From CAKSFT01 sp045544615 (GTDB taxonomy: Bacteria > Bacillota > Clostridia > UBA1381), in the NCBI GenBank assembly GCA_045544615.1, contig JAZPZI010000027.1:138202-202201 (forward strand): DNA of 64,000 nucleotides. Reading direction: 5' to 3'. A program made the position numbers and the translations under genes. Below the pieces are notes generated by a model. The model was not told where the DNA came from, did not search any database, and worked only from the letters and a program-made list of their open reading frames with translations. Below, in pieces: positions 1-8,870 of the stretch (within the stretch, counting starts at the first letter, position 1; each line of letters starts with the position of its first letter).

Positions 1-255
1 TGCAGTACCTTCGGGTCGAAGTGTAACACTTCTTCCACCTTTATCTAAAAATGTATACATCTGTTTTTGAACAACATCGGTTGTATCACCAACACCTCGC
101 TCGAAAAGCTCGGTGTGTTCAAAAGTCGGCATTCTAATTTCCCTATATCCAAAACGGTCACAGACCTCTTTGAAATTCTTTTCAAGATACTGCCATCTGT
201 AGCTCTTATCGGGCAGTAAATCCTCTGTACCCTTTGGTGCCTGAGTTATCAACAT
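1..255 (-). CDS. hisS: Histidyl-tRNA synthetase, N-terminal part (cut by window edge)
   Basis: Translation of the 85 visible codons starts MLITQAPKGTEDLLPD and contains the class II motif-1 region FGYREIRMPTFEHTELFERG, followed by the VTLRPEGTA stretch typical of HisRS motif 2. The enzyme charges tRNA-His with histidine in the cytoplasm. The start codon at 253-255 is preceded by an AGGAGTG ribosome binding site. The gene continues off the left edge, so about four fifths of the protein is missing. It follows the PLP-enzyme gene by 20 bases on the same strand and is probably co-transcribed with it. Confidence 0.93.
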   Translation of the reverse strand, partial: MLITQAPKGTEDLLPDKSYRWQYLEKNFKEVCDRFGYREIRMPTFEHTELFERGVGDTTDVVQKQMYTFLDKGGRSVTLRPEGTA

Positions 256-275
256 TTATGTATCACTCCTAAAAT

Positions 276-1565
276 TTATATTAGTCCTTTATTTTTCATA
301 AACTGAGCCGACATTATTATACCCAGTTTAGCAGATTCATATGTGAGACCGCCCTGCATATAAACGATATATGGCGGTTTTATCGGTGCATCAGCGCTGA
401 GTTCAATGGATGCACCCTGAACAAAAGCTCCTGCAGCCATTATAACCTTGTCGCTATAGCCCGGCATATCCCATGGCTCAGGTGTAACGAATGAATCAAC
501 CGGTGCACCTTTTTGGATTCCCTGACAAAATGCAATAACCTTGTCCGGATCACCAAATTTAATTGACTGAATTATATCAAATCGTGCATCTTCAGGTTTT
601 GGGTCAACCTCAAAACCAAGGTTTTCATATACCTTTGCGCATAAAATCGCACTCTTTATCGCCTGAGCAACAGTATGTGGTGCCATAAACAATCCTTGAT
701 ACATTGATTTGTTCATACCAATGCTTGCACCACATTCTTTACCAATGCCGACAGATGTGAGCCTGTATGAACAAAGCTCAACTGCACGGGCGTTTCCTGC
801 GATATATCCTCCGGTCTGGGCAAGCCCGCCACCGGGATTTTTAATCAAGGACCCTATGCAGAGGTCAGCACCATAATATGTAGGCTCGTGAACCTCGGTA
901 AATTCACCGTAGCAGTTATCGACAACACAAAGAGTGTTCGGGGAAATTTCTTTTACAAACTTTACAATTTCGCCAATTTCTGCAGAACTAAAGGTTTTTC
1001 GCCATCCATAGCCTTTAGAGCGCTGAATAAACACTACCTTGATAAATCTATCATTGAGGTCTCGTCTGATAGCTTCATAATCAGGAGAACTGTCGGGTAA
1101 TAGTTCAACTTCCCTGTACTCAATTCCGAAATCCTTTAGCGAGCCGTTGCCTTCTTCTCCTTCAATCCCGATTACCTCCATTAAGGTATCATACGGACTC
1201 CCTGTCACGGCAAGCATTGTATCACCTGTTCTCAAAACTCCGAAAAGTGCAGTGGATAAAGCATGGGTACCTGATATGAAATTATGTCGTACAAGTGCGT
1301 CCTCACACTCAAACAAATCGGCATAAATCTTATCAAGTGTATCTCTACCAGAATCGTCATATCCATATCCTGATGTTGGTGCAAAGTGCATTTCGCTGAC
1401 ATTATTATCCGAAAATGCTTTCATAACCCGCATCTGATTTATCTCGGCAATTTCCTCTACCCTTTTAAAGCTATCAAAAACATCTTTTTCAGCTTTGTTG
1501 ATAAGCTCCAAAACACTCTCGGAAACACCGAAATTATCACAAATAAATTTATCTTTATTCATCAT
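276..1565 (-). CDS. Methionine gamma-lyase family PLP-dependent enzyme (aluminium-resistance protein family)
   Basis: A 429-residue fold-type I PLP enzyme of the PF06838 family, annotated as methionine gamma-lyase family or aluminium resistance protein. Visible landmarks are SGTHALSTALFGVL near residue 100, the cofactor-binding aspartate in VVDNCYGEF, and the Schiff-base lysine in SLIKNPGGG. No in vivo substrate is firmly established for the family; a C-S lyase activity is the family guess. I place the start at the ATG at 1563-1565 because AAGGAAA precedes it; a second ATG follows directly, and an upstream in-frame ATG at 1595 lacks a ribosome binding site. A good promoter lies at 1604-1632. 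hisS follows by 20 bases. Confidence 0.88.
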   Translation of the reverse strand: MMNKDKFICDNFGVSESVLELINKAEKDVFDSFKRVEEIAEINQMRVMKAFSDNNVSEMHFAPTSGYGYDDSGRDTLDKIYADLFECEDALVRHNFISGTHALSTALFGVLRTGDTMLAVTGSPYDTLMEVIGIEGEEGNGSLKDFGIEYREVELLPDSSPDYEAIRRDLNDRFIKVVFIQRSKGYGWRKTFSSAEIGEIVKFVKEISPNTLCVVDNCYGEFTEVHEPTYYGADLCIGSLIKNPGGGLAQTGGYIAGNARAVELCSYRLTSVGIGKECGASIGMNKSMYQGLFMAPHTVAQAIKSAILCAKVYENLGFEVDPKPEDARFDIIQSIKFGDPDKVIAFCQGIQKGAPVDSFVTPEPWDMPGYSDKVIMAAGAFVQGASIELSADAPIKPPYIVYMQGGLTYESAKLGIIMSAQFMKNKGLI

Positions 1566-1603
1566 TTTGTTTCCTTTTTTCAGATTTTTTCTCATACTAT
1601 TTT

Positions 1604-1632
1604 ATTATACTACATTTCATCGAATTTTGCAA
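1604..1632 (-). promoter_or_regulatory. Promoter for the PLP enzyme-hisS unit
   Basis: On the minus strand TTGCAA, 17 bases, then TATAAT. It is divergent from the promoter of the radical SAM gene, with the two -35 boxes only ten bases apart, so the two units could influence each other. Confidence 0.65.
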
Positions 1633-1642
1633 GGTTTTTGAG

Positions 1643-1670
1643 TTGCAAAAATGCAAAAATATGGTATAAT
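1643..1670 (+). promoter_or_regulatory. Promoter for the PflX-type radical SAM gene
   Basis: TTGCAA, 16 bases, TATAAT, ending 33 bases before the ATG at 1704, which has an AGAGG ribosome binding site. Confidence 0.6.
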
Positions 1671-1703
1671 TATACTATTAAATGAATTAAGAGGAAAAAT
1701 ATA

Positions 1704-2597
1704 ATGAATTTACTAAAAAAATGTCGCCTCTGCCCCAGAAACTGTGGGATTGACAGAACATCTGACAAGGTCGGTTTTTGCGGTGCAACCGACAAAGTTA
1801 AAGTTGCCCGGGCAAGTCTACATTTCTGGGAAGAACCCTGTATTTCAGGCAAAAACGGTTCCGGAACTGTGTTTTTTTCGAACTGTACACTAAAGTGTGT
1901 GTTTTGCCAAAACCGCAAAATCAGCCGTGATGGTATTGGTGAAGAAATAACAGCCGAAAAGCTATCCGATACTTTTTTAAAACTTCAATTAGACGGTGCA
2001 CATAATATCAATCTTGTTACCCCGACCCACTTTGTACCACAGATTATAAAAGCACTCAACCATGCTAAATCGAAAGGGCTAAACATTCCCATTGTCTATA
2101 ACACAAGCGGATACGAAAAAGCATCAACAATCAGGCTTTTGGATGGATATGTTGACATATATCTTCCCGATTTTAAATATTTTTCAGACGAAACTGCTAA
2201 AAAGTACTCATCTGCGCCTGATTATGTAGAGTTTGCAAAAGAGAGTATCAATGAGATGATTATACAGACAGGAAGACCAAAGTTTGACGAGCACGGAATG
2301 ATGAAATCCGGAACTATTGTACGGCATATGCTAATGCCAAAAGGACTGTTTGACTCCAAAAAAGTGCTCGATTATCTCTATAAAACATACAAAGACGACA
2401 TATTTATCAGCATAATGAGCCAATATACACCAGTTGGCGATCTTATAGATTATCCCGAGCTACAAAGTAAGGTTGATTATGAGTACTACTCTTGCCTTGT
2501 TGATTATGCACGTCAATTAGGCATAAAAAATGCTTTTATTCAAGGAAATGATACTGCAAAAGAGAGTTTTATCCCAGATTTTTTTGATAAAATTTAA
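1704..2597 (+). CDS. PflX-type radical SAM protein (pyruvate formate-lyase activating enzyme-like)
   Basis: A 297-residue radical SAM protein of the COG1313/PflX group. The [4Fe-4S]-SAM motif is CTLKCVFCQN near residue 60 (CxxxCxxC). The N-terminus has extra cysteines in CRLCPRNC, characteristic of this group. The LVTPTHFVPQI and YNTSGYE motifs are also typical. Members are predicted glycyl-radical-enzyme activases, but no glycyl radical enzyme is encoded nearby, so the partner is unknown. The gene stands alone with its own promoter and a terminator directly behind it. Confidence 0.88.
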   Translation: MNLLKKCRLCPRNCGIDRTSDKVGFCGATDKVKVARASLHFWEEPCISGKNGSGTVFFSNCTLKCVFCQNRKISRDGIGEEITAEKLSDTFLKLQLDGAHNINLVTPTHFVPQIIKALNHAKSKGLNIPIVYNTSGYEKASTIRLLDGYVDIYLPDFKYFSDETAKKYSSAPDYVEFAKESINEMIIQTGRPKFDEHGMMKSGTIVRHMLMPKGLFDSKKVLDYLYKTYKDDIFISIMSQYTPVGDLIDYPELQSKVDYEYYSCLVDYARQLGIKNAFIQGNDTAKESFIPDFFDKI

Positions 2598-2633
2598 AAT
2601 AAGCCCCTTACAATTTTGGGGGTTTATTTTTTT
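2598..2633 (+). terminator. Intrinsic terminator after the PflX-type gene
   Basis: An AATAAGCCCC arm, a loop, and GGGGTTTATT followed by a T tract, beginning directly after the stop codon. Confidence 0.75.
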
Positions 2634-2676
2634 GATTTTGATATATAATAAAATCATTATCAATAAGGAGTTAAAA

Positions 2677-2889
2677 ATGTTTAATATATATTATTTTATA
2701 AACTCAGTAAGACTAATTCTTCTTACTAAAAAAATCAGAAAAACTAAGGAAAAGATTTCAAATCTGACAAAAAAAGACTGCCTTTCATCACGAAAGACAG
2801 TCAGACTTTCAAACAATTATCAGGAGCTTATCAGGAAACTGATAATTCTTCAGAGAAAAATCATTCTTCTTCAACCAGGTCAGGATTAA
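2677..2889 (+). CDS. Possible small basic protein, 70 residues, unknown
   Basis: An ATG with a well-spaced AAGGAG ribosome binding site opens a 70-codon frame for a lysine- and isoleucine-rich, probably helical protein (MFNIYYFINSVRLILLTKK at the N-terminus). I recognise no family. Against it: its 3' end overlaps the last 29 bases of the convergent CorC-type gene, and the terminator hairpin of that gene lies inside the frame, so part of the open frame could be fortuitous. For it: the ribosome binding site, a TATAAT-like box upstream, and a reading frame that stays open across the gap. Whether it is expressed cannot be decided from sequence alone. Confidence 0.35.
   Translation: MFNIYYFINSVRLILLTKKIRKTKEKISNLTKKDCLSSRKTVRLSNNYQELIRKLIILQRKIILLQPGQD
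2769..2802 (-). terminator. Intrinsic terminator of the gdpP-to-corC operon
   Basis: On the minus strand the arms GACTG.CTTTC and GAAAG.CAGTC enclose a five-base loop and are followed by seven T. It lies 58 bases beyond the stop of the CNNM/CBS gene. Confidence 0.8.
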
Positions 2890-4102
2890 ACTCAACTATA
2901 ACCTCTAAAACCCTTCTCTCATCAGCTTCGGTAACCTTGACCTTCAAGGCACCTTCTTCGAATTCGTCACCCGAAACAGGGATTCGTTCTAACACATCTG
3001 TTACCCATCCACCGATGGTTGTACTGTCAGTTTCAACATCCATATCAAAAAGTTCTGACAGTTTGTCAATGTTGGCGTTTGCAGAAATCCTGTAAACGTT
3101 TTCGGTTATTGGGAAAACTTCTTCTATAACAACATCATGCTCGTCCCATATCTCACCAACAAGTTCTTCAATAATATCCTCAAGCGTTACCACACCAACA
3201 GTTCCGCCGTATTCGTCGGTAACAACTGCAAGGTGTGATTTTTTTTGTTGCAAAAGCTTTAAAAGATTTGAAATCTTCATATTTTCAAGAACATAAACGG
3301 GCTGTGAGACAATTTTTTCTAGCGACTCACCCTTATCTATGACTCTGTATTGAAAATTCTTTTGATTTATAATACCTACGATATTGTCGATAGTTTCCCT
3401 ATAGACCGGAAGTCTTGAAAATCTTGTTTCGTCAAATACTTTATCGATTTCCTCAACGGTATCTTCAATATCCACTGCAACAACATCCACTCTCGGTATC
3501 AACACATCTGCAACATCAAGGTCATAAAATTCAATCGCACTTTTGATAAGGTCACCTTCGTTTTCGTCAATTCCACCCTCATTCTGGGCTTCCTTGACGA
3601 TTGTGAGCAATTCCGCATCAGTGATTGTGCTTTCGCTTTTTAAGTTGAAAATAGCCGTAATTCCTTTTTTCAAAAGCGAGAAAAGGAATGTCAACGGTGT
3701 TAAAATGATACATATTGCATTTATTATCGGTGCAGAAAACATCGCAAACTGCTCGGGTTTTTCTTTTGCAATACTTTTCGGCGAAATCTCACCGAAAATC
3801 AATACTACAATCGTCATCACAGTTGTAGAAATTGCAACTCCGTTTTTCGGAAAATACAATACAAATAGGGCTGTTGCAAGTGAAGATGATGTGATATTTA
3901 CAATGTTGTTTCCAATCAAAATTGCAGACAACAAATTATCAAATTTATCGCTTAATTTCAATACGAGTTTTGCTCGTTTATTTCCTTCCGATGCCAGATT
4001 TTTAATCTTAATTTTATTTAAAGACGAAAATGCAGTTTCGGTTGCGCTGAAGTAGGCTGACATTAAAGTCAGCATACATAAGACACCAATCGTAACTTCC
4101 AT
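2861..4102 (-). CDS. CNNM/CBS-domain membrane protein (CorC/HlyC family, hemolysin family)
   Basis: A 413-residue protein with the complete family architecture. An N-terminal CNNM (DUF21) transmembrane domain covers about residues 1-190, including SAYFSATETAFSSLNK and a central GNNIVNITSSSLAT. A tandem CBS pair follows (about 205-330, LIPRVDVVAVD and VVTDEYGGTVGVVTLEDIIEELVGEI in pieces). A C-terminal CorC_HlyC transporter-associated domain closes the protein. Characterised relatives are linked to Mg2+ or Na+ transport; the older name hemolysin is historical. An AGGAGG ribosome binding site precedes the start. It is the last gene of a long housekeeping operon, 35 bases behind the DUF1858 gene, and ends before a clear terminator. 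Confidence 0.92.
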   Translation of the reverse strand: MEVTIGVLCMLTLMSAYFSATETAFSSLNKIKIKNLASEGNKRAKLVLKLSDKFDNLLSAILIGNNIVNITSSSLATALFVLYFPKNGVAISTTVMTIVVLIFGEISPKSIAKEKPEQFAMFSAPIINAICIILTPLTFLFSLLKKGITAIFNLKSESTITDAELLTIVKEAQNEGGIDENEGDLIKSAIEFYDLDVADVLIPRVDVVAVDIEDTVEEIDKVFDETRFSRLPVYRETIDNIVGIINQKNFQYRVIDKGESLEKIVSQPVYVLENMKISNLLKLLQQKKSHLAVVTDEYGGTVGVVTLEDIIEELVGEIWDEHDVVIEEVFPITENVYRISANANIDKLSELFDMDVETDSTTIGGWVTDVLERIPVSGDEFEEGALKVKVTEADERRVLEVIVEFNPDLVEEE

Positions 4103-4137
4103 TTTAAAATTCCTCCTATCAAATATACCAAAGTCGG

Positions 4138-4347
4138 TTAGTTAGCTTCTTTTTCTTCAAGGAACTTATTGATATCGGCAACAAGCTTATCAGCATCTGC
4201 ACCGTGTACCATACAAGCCTGTTCAATGCTCTCGCCACTTGCTGACGGACATCCGAGGCAATGCATACCCATTTCAAAGAAAAACTTTGCAGTATCCATA
4301 TCCATTTTCAATACATCCATAATAATCATATCTTTTGTTACTTTCAT
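4138..4347 (-). CDS. DUF1858 domain protein (small, hybrid-cluster-associated type)
   Basis: A 69-residue protein consisting of one DUF1858 domain (ScdA-N-like fold): DMIIMDVLKM, then FFEMGMHCLGCPSASGESI with the CxxC-type pair of the family, then a helical tail. Its biochemical role is not known; related domains occur with hybrid cluster proteins and iron-sulfur repair proteins, so a redox or metal-cluster link is plausible. It has an AAAGGAAA ribosome binding site and follows ftsH by 17 bases, so it is almost certainly in the same transcript. Confidence 0.85.
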   Translation of the reverse strand: MKVTKDMIIMDVLKMDMDTAKFFFEMGMHCLGCPSASGESIEQACMVHGADADKLVADINKFLEEKEAN

Positions 4348-4364
4348 TTTCTTTTTTCCTTTCT

Positions 4365-6164
4365 TTACTCTGTGACTTTATTTTTGTTTATTATCTCAAC
4401 AAACTCTTCGCCGTCTAATGTCTCACGCTCCAAAAGAGCATTTGCAATATCGTGAAGTGTTTGAAGATTACTCTTTAAAAGCTCAGTACCGAGCTCGTAC
4501 TGGGCATTGATGATGGATTTAATCTCATCATCAATCTCTGATGCTGTCTTTTCGGAATAGTTTCTTGACTGACCGTAGTCTCTGCCGATAAAGACCTCTT
4601 CTCCGCTTTCATAGCAAATAGGGCCGATAGCATCGCTCATTCCATATCGGGTAACCATATCTCTTGCAACACTTGTTGCTCGCTTGATGTCAGACGATGC
4701 GCCTGTACTGATATCGTCAAGAATCAACTTCTCTGCAATTCTTCCGCCGAGCAATACCAGGATATCATCAAGCATCTCGCCTTTTGAACTATAGTCAGTT
4801 GCCTCCTCCGGCCTGTGCATTGTAAATCCGCCTGCTCTGCCTCTTGGAATAATTGAAATCTTATGAACCTTATCAGTACTTCCGCATAAAACCGATACAA
4901 GTGCATGACCTGCTTCGTGATATGCGGTTAGTTTTCTTTCCTTTTCGGTTACAATCTTGGATTTCTTTTCTGTACCCATCATAACCTTAAGATTTGCATC
5001 GTCTATATCTTCGGTTGTAATCTGTTTTTTATTCCGTCTTGCCGCAAAAATTGCCGCCTCGTTCATGACGTTTTCAAGGTCAGCACCGGTGTATCCTATG
5101 GTGACTTTCGCAATCTTTGAAAGATCAACATCATCAGCCAAAGGCTTTTTCTTTGAATGGACTTTGAGGATTTCCTCTCTTCCACGGACATCAGGTGCAT
5201 CAACAACAACCTGACGGTCAAATCTTCCGGCACGAAGTAGTGCAGGGTCTAAAATATCCGGTCTGTTTGTTGCCGCAATCATTATTATGCCCTCATTTGC
5301 ACCAAAGCCATCCATTTCAACAAGCAGTTGGTTCAGGGTCTGCTCACGCTCATCGTGACCGCCACCCATACCTGCGCCACGTTTTCTGCCGACCGCATCA
5401 ATTTCGTCAATGAAAATGATACATGGCTTATTTTTCTTTGCCTGTTCAAATAAATCTCGTACTCTTGCCGCACCAACACCCACATAGAGTTCAACAAAAT
5501 CCGAACCGCTAATCGAGAAAAACGGCACATCAGCTTCACCCGCAACTGCTCTTGCAAGCAGGGTTTTACCTGTTCCCGGCGGTCCTACAAGCAGAACGCC
5601 TTTCGGTATTCTTGCACCAAGATCAATGAATTTCTTCGGATTTTTCAGAAATTCAACAATCTCGGATAACTCTTCTTTTTCCTCGATAAGTCCTGCAACA
5701 TTTGCAAAACCAACTTTATTCTTGAGGTCAGCACTAATCTTTGCAGTGTTTTTAGTAAATGCCGCACCCTTTTGTGATGGACCTCGCAAAAATAGCATTA
5801 CTAAAACTACAAGTGAGCCGATAATCAAAAGTGGCATCAAACCGTCCCATAAAGATCTTGGCTTTACGACATTATATGTGAGTGTTCCGGCATTTACCTG
5901 CTTTACAATCGCCTCGCCAATATCTTCATTGAAGTTTACGGGTGCCTGAGCTCTTACGTTAGTTTCACCATCTTTTAGAGTAACATATATAACATCGCCC
6001 TCAACCGTGATTTCTTTTGCTTTTTCCTCTGTTATAATCTTTATAATCTCAGAATAGGATACAATCTCATGTCTTGAGCCAATATTCATGAATGTAAACA
6101 CAAAAAATGCAATAAGGATCAAGATAAAATATCCGGTTCCAAAACTAAATCTTCTTTTTTTCAA
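4365..6164 (-). CDS. ftsH: ATP-dependent zinc metalloprotease FtsH
   Basis: A 599-residue membrane AAA+ protease. Two transmembrane helices (about residues 8-27 and 108-127) flank the extracytoplasmic domain. The AAA module has Walker A GPPGTGKT, Walker B CIIFIDEIDAVG and the second region of homology with ATNRPDILDPALLRAGRFD. The M41 peptidase has the zinc site HEAGH. It degrades misfolded membrane and regulatory proteins. The start is a TTG at 6162-6164 that overlaps the tilS stop codon (ACTTGA), with GGAGG nine bases upstream, so translation is probably coupled to tilS. Confidence 0.97.
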   Translation of the reverse strand: MKKRRFSFGTGYFILILIAFFVFTFMNIGSRHEIVSYSEIIKIITEEKAKEITVEGDVIYVTLKDGETNVRAQAPVNFNEDIGEAIVKQVNAGTLTYNVVKPRSLWDGLMPLLIIGSLVVLVMLFLRGPSQKGAAFTKNTAKISADLKNKVGFANVAGLIEEKEELSEIVEFLKNPKKFIDLGARIPKGVLLVGPPGTGKTLLARAVAGEADVPFFSISGSDFVELYVGVGAARVRDLFEQAKKNKPCIIFIDEIDAVGRKRGAGMGGGHDEREQTLNQLLVEMDGFGANEGIIMIAATNRPDILDPALLRAGRFDRQVVVDAPDVRGREEILKVHSKKKPLADDVDLSKIAKVTIGYTGADLENVMNEAAIFAARRNKKQITTEDIDDANLKVMMGTEKKSKIVTEKERKLTAYHEAGHALVSVLCGSTDKVHKISIIPRGRAGGFTMHRPEEATDYSSKGEMLDDILVLLGGRIAEKLILDDISTGASSDIKRATSVARDMVTRYGMSDAIGPICYESGEEVFIGRDYGQSRNYSEKTASEIDDEIKSIINAQYELGTELLKSNLQTLHDIANALLERETLDGEEFVEIINKNKVTE

Positions 6165-7489
6165 GTCTTACTTTCCTCCTGATTTATTATAAAAGTATAT
6201 GCCTTTTTACCCTCTAAAAAGCGTCTGTCACGCCTTTTTCCAATAATCCAGACAAGTTCATCGCCTGAAAATATAATCGGCTGTAATTCCCGTTCTGAAA
6301 GTGGAACTTTTGCATCTGTAAAATAGTCCGAGAGCTTTTTCTTTCCCGTCATTCCTTTCGGGTAAAAGCAATCACCGATTCGCTTATTCCGAATAGTCAG
6401 GTTATCTGTTTGGTCAAAGTAAAATTTCTCTCCATCGCCCGACCATTCTTTTAATATAACCGAAATTCCCGCCTCGCAAACTAAAACCTTTTCATTTAGA
6501 GTTAACGGATAAGAGTATTCAATCTTTTTTTCGGATGAGTTTTTAAATACCAAAACACCCGACTCAATAATACATTTTATATTGTTCCCGATATTTAAAG
6601 AACTTCCTGATTTTCCTTTTTTAATAAGTTCAACAATTGAGTCAATATAAATATTCTGAATGTTTTGTTCTGCACCAATTCTATCTTTAATACATTTTAT
6701 AATAACCCGTCTTAAAATCGCAGGATGCAGTTTTTGCAGGCTGTTGATTTTAAGTTTGCCGTCTAATTCTTCGAAGGCTTTTTCTGCCTCATTTTGAATA
6801 TAATCGGCATCAAATGCGATATTTTCAGAGTTTGACGCCAGAACATCTAAAAATGACGGATTGAATTTTTCGCATATAACAGGCAAAAGTTCATGCCTTA
6901 TTCTATTGCGGGTATAAACCGTATCATTATTTGTCTTATCAGTCCTGAATTCAATATTATTATCTTGGCAATATTTTTCAATCTCTTCTTTTTTTGCATC
7001 AAGTAAAGGTCTGATAATATTATCTCGTTTATATTTAATCCCTGAGAGCCCGTCGATGCCTGCGCCGCGAATCAGGTGCATAAGGACAGTTTCTGCAACA
7101 TCGTTTCTGTTATGAGCGGTTGCAATGAGATTTAAATTGTTTGCGGTCAAAAGTTCATCGAAGAATTTATATCTTTCCTCTCTTCCGCATAACTCCTCAG
7201 AAATCTTTCTTTCCTTGGCAAGATGCGGAATATCCACTTTTTTTGTAAAGCATTTAATACCAAGGCCTTCACAAAGTTTTTTTACAAATTCTTCGTCACC
7301 ATCAGCTTCATTGCGGATTGAGTGATTCAGGTGACAAGCAAAAAGTTCAAAACCTATAACCTCTTTTAGCTCGTTTAGAACATACAAAAGACAGACAGAA
7401 TCGCTTCCACCCGAAAGTGCAAGCAAAACTCTGTCGCCTGAGGATATCAGATTGTGAACTTTAATTGTGTTTAAAACTTTTTTAATCAT
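6161..7489 (-). CDS. tilS: tRNA(Ile)-lysidine synthase TilS
   Basis: A 442-residue N-type ATP pyrophosphatase with the PP-loop SGGSDS near residue 26, the TAHNRNDVAET and RPLLDAKKEEIEKYC segments, and the C-terminal TilS domain that binds tRNA (IGDCFYPKGMTGKKKLSDYF). It converts C34 of the minor tRNA-Ile(CAU) to lysidine so that it reads AUA. It overlaps dnaB by four bases (ATGA) and its stop overlaps the TTG start of ftsH. The order tilS-ftsH is common in Firmicutes, usually with hpt between them; here hpt is absent. Confidence 0.95.
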   Translation of the reverse strand: MIKKVLNTIKVHNLISSGDRVLLALSGGSDSVCLLYVLNELKEVIGFELFACHLNHSIRNEADGDEEFVKKLCEGLGIKCFTKKVDIPHLAKERKISEELCGREERYKFFDELLTANNLNLIATAHNRNDVAETVLMHLIRGAGIDGLSGIKYKRDNIIRPLLDAKKEEIEKYCQDNNIEFRTDKTNNDTVYTRNRIRHELLPVICEKFNPSFLDVLASNSENIAFDADYIQNEAEKAFEELDGKLKINSLQKLHPAILRRVIIKCIKDRIGAEQNIQNIYIDSIVELIKKGKSGSSLNIGNNIKCIIESGVLVFKNSSEKKIEYSYPLTLNEKVLVCEAGISVILKEWSGDGEKFYFDQTDNLTIRNKRIGDCFYPKGMTGKKKLSDYFTDAKVPLSERELQPIIFSGDELVWIIGKRRDRRFLEGKKAYTFIINQEESKT

Positions 7490-8835
7490 TCTTCTTTTGC
7501 GCTATAATCAATATTAACAAATTTTGTATACTGACCCTTCCAGCCAAGCTTAAATGTACCTGTTGAACCACTTCTGTGCTTTGCTACAATACATTCAGCG
7601 ACATTTGGTTCCTGTGACTTTTCCTTGGTGTAATAATCGTCACGATATAGAAACATTACAATATCAGCATCCTGCTCGATTGTACCTGATTCTCTCAAGT
7701 CAGAAAGCATAGGACGTTTATCACTTCTTTGCTCGACGGCACGGGACAACTGCGAAAGTGCAATAACCGGCACATCGAGTTCCTTTGCTAAAATCTTCAA
7801 TGAACGGGAAATCTCGGAAATTTCCTGCTGACGGCTCTCTTTGCCACCACCCTCGATCAGCTGAAGATAATCTATTACAATTAGTCCCAAATTCTTTGTC
7901 TGCTTCAATCTTCTACACTTTGCTTTGATTTCAGATACGGTGATTGCGGCTGTATCGTCAATATATAACGGTGCCATTGCGATTCTATCAACAACTCCAC
8001 CTATCTGTTGCCAGTCCTCTTCATCAAAATCCCCCAAGCGGATTTTTCTCGAATCAACATAAGCTTGAGAACAGAGAATTCTATTAACAAGCATTGTTTT
8101 TGACATTTCAAGGTTAAATATTGCAACTGTAATCTTTTCCTCAATGGAAGCATATTCTGCGATATTTACTGCAAAACTCGATTTACCCATACCTGGTCTT
8201 CCGGCAACAATAATTAGCTCTCCGCCATGGAAACCGCCTGTGCGGTTATTGAGCTCATTGAATCCTGTCGGAATACCTGTGATTTTACCTTGATTTATTG
8301 AGTTTTCAACCATATCCTGGTATGCCGTCATAAGCACATCCTGGATCGGGACAATCGCTTGTGATTCCTTACTTGATGAAACCTTAAAAAGCTCATCTTC
8401 AGATTTTTGGAGGATCTTTTCGATATTTCCCTCTGAATCGCTATATGCTGTTTCGGTAATAATTGATGACGCTCTGATGAGCTTTCTCAAAACCGATTTT
8501 TCACGGATAATTCTTGCATAGTGCTCAACATTCCCGGTTGTCGGAACACTTGTTACGGCATTGGATAGATATGTTATACCACCTATTCCGTCAAGCCTGT
8601 CCGCCTGCGCTAACCTGTCGGAAACTGTAACAATATCTATCGGTATATTTTCATTAAAAAGATCCATTACAACCGCATAAATTTCACGGTTTGCGGCGTA
8701 GTAAAAGTCTTCGGGTTTTATAATTTCAGCAGATGCAGAAACAGAGTTTGCATCAGACAAAACACTACCAATAACAGAAAGCTCCGCTTCCCTGTTATGC
8801 GGCAATTCTCTTTCTTGAATATTGTTTTCCGCCAA
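7486..8835 (-). CDS. dnaB: Replicative DNA helicase DnaB
   Basis: A 449-residue hexameric 5'-3' replicative helicase (DnaC in Bacillus nomenclature). An N-terminal DnaB domain (LPHNREAELSVIGSVL) is followed by a RecA-like domain with Walker A GRPGMGKSS, Walker B LIVIDYLQLI, the ALSQLSRAVEQRSDKRPMLS segment and DLRESGTIEQDAD. No intein is present. The start is a TTG at 8833-8835 with AGGAGG eight bases upstream; no ATG of comparable quality exists. It lies 35 bases behind rplI in the gdpP-rplI-dnaB order standard for Firmicutes. Confidence 0.97.
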   Translation of the reverse strand: MAENNIQERELPHNREAELSVIGSVLSDANSVSASAEIIKPEDFYYAANREIYAVVMDLFNENIPIDIVTVSDRLAQADRLDGIGGITYLSNAVTSVPTTGNVEHYARIIREKSVLRKLIRASSIITETAYSDSEGNIEKILQKSEDELFKVSSSKESQAIVPIQDVLMTAYQDMVENSINQGKITGIPTGFNELNNRTGGFHGGELIIVAGRPGMGKSSFAVNIAEYASIEEKITVAIFNLEMSKTMLVNRILCSQAYVDSRKIRLGDFDEEDWQQIGGVVDRIAMAPLYIDDTAAITVSEIKAKCRRLKQTKNLGLIVIDYLQLIEGGGKESRQQEISEISRSLKILAKELDVPVIALSQLSRAVEQRSDKRPMLSDLRESGTIEQDADIVMFLYRDDYYTKEKSQEPNVAECIVAKHRSGSTGTFKLGWKGQYTKFVNIDYSAKEE

Positions 8836-8870
8836 GTTTCACGCCTCCTTTTTCGTAGAAATTTTATAAA

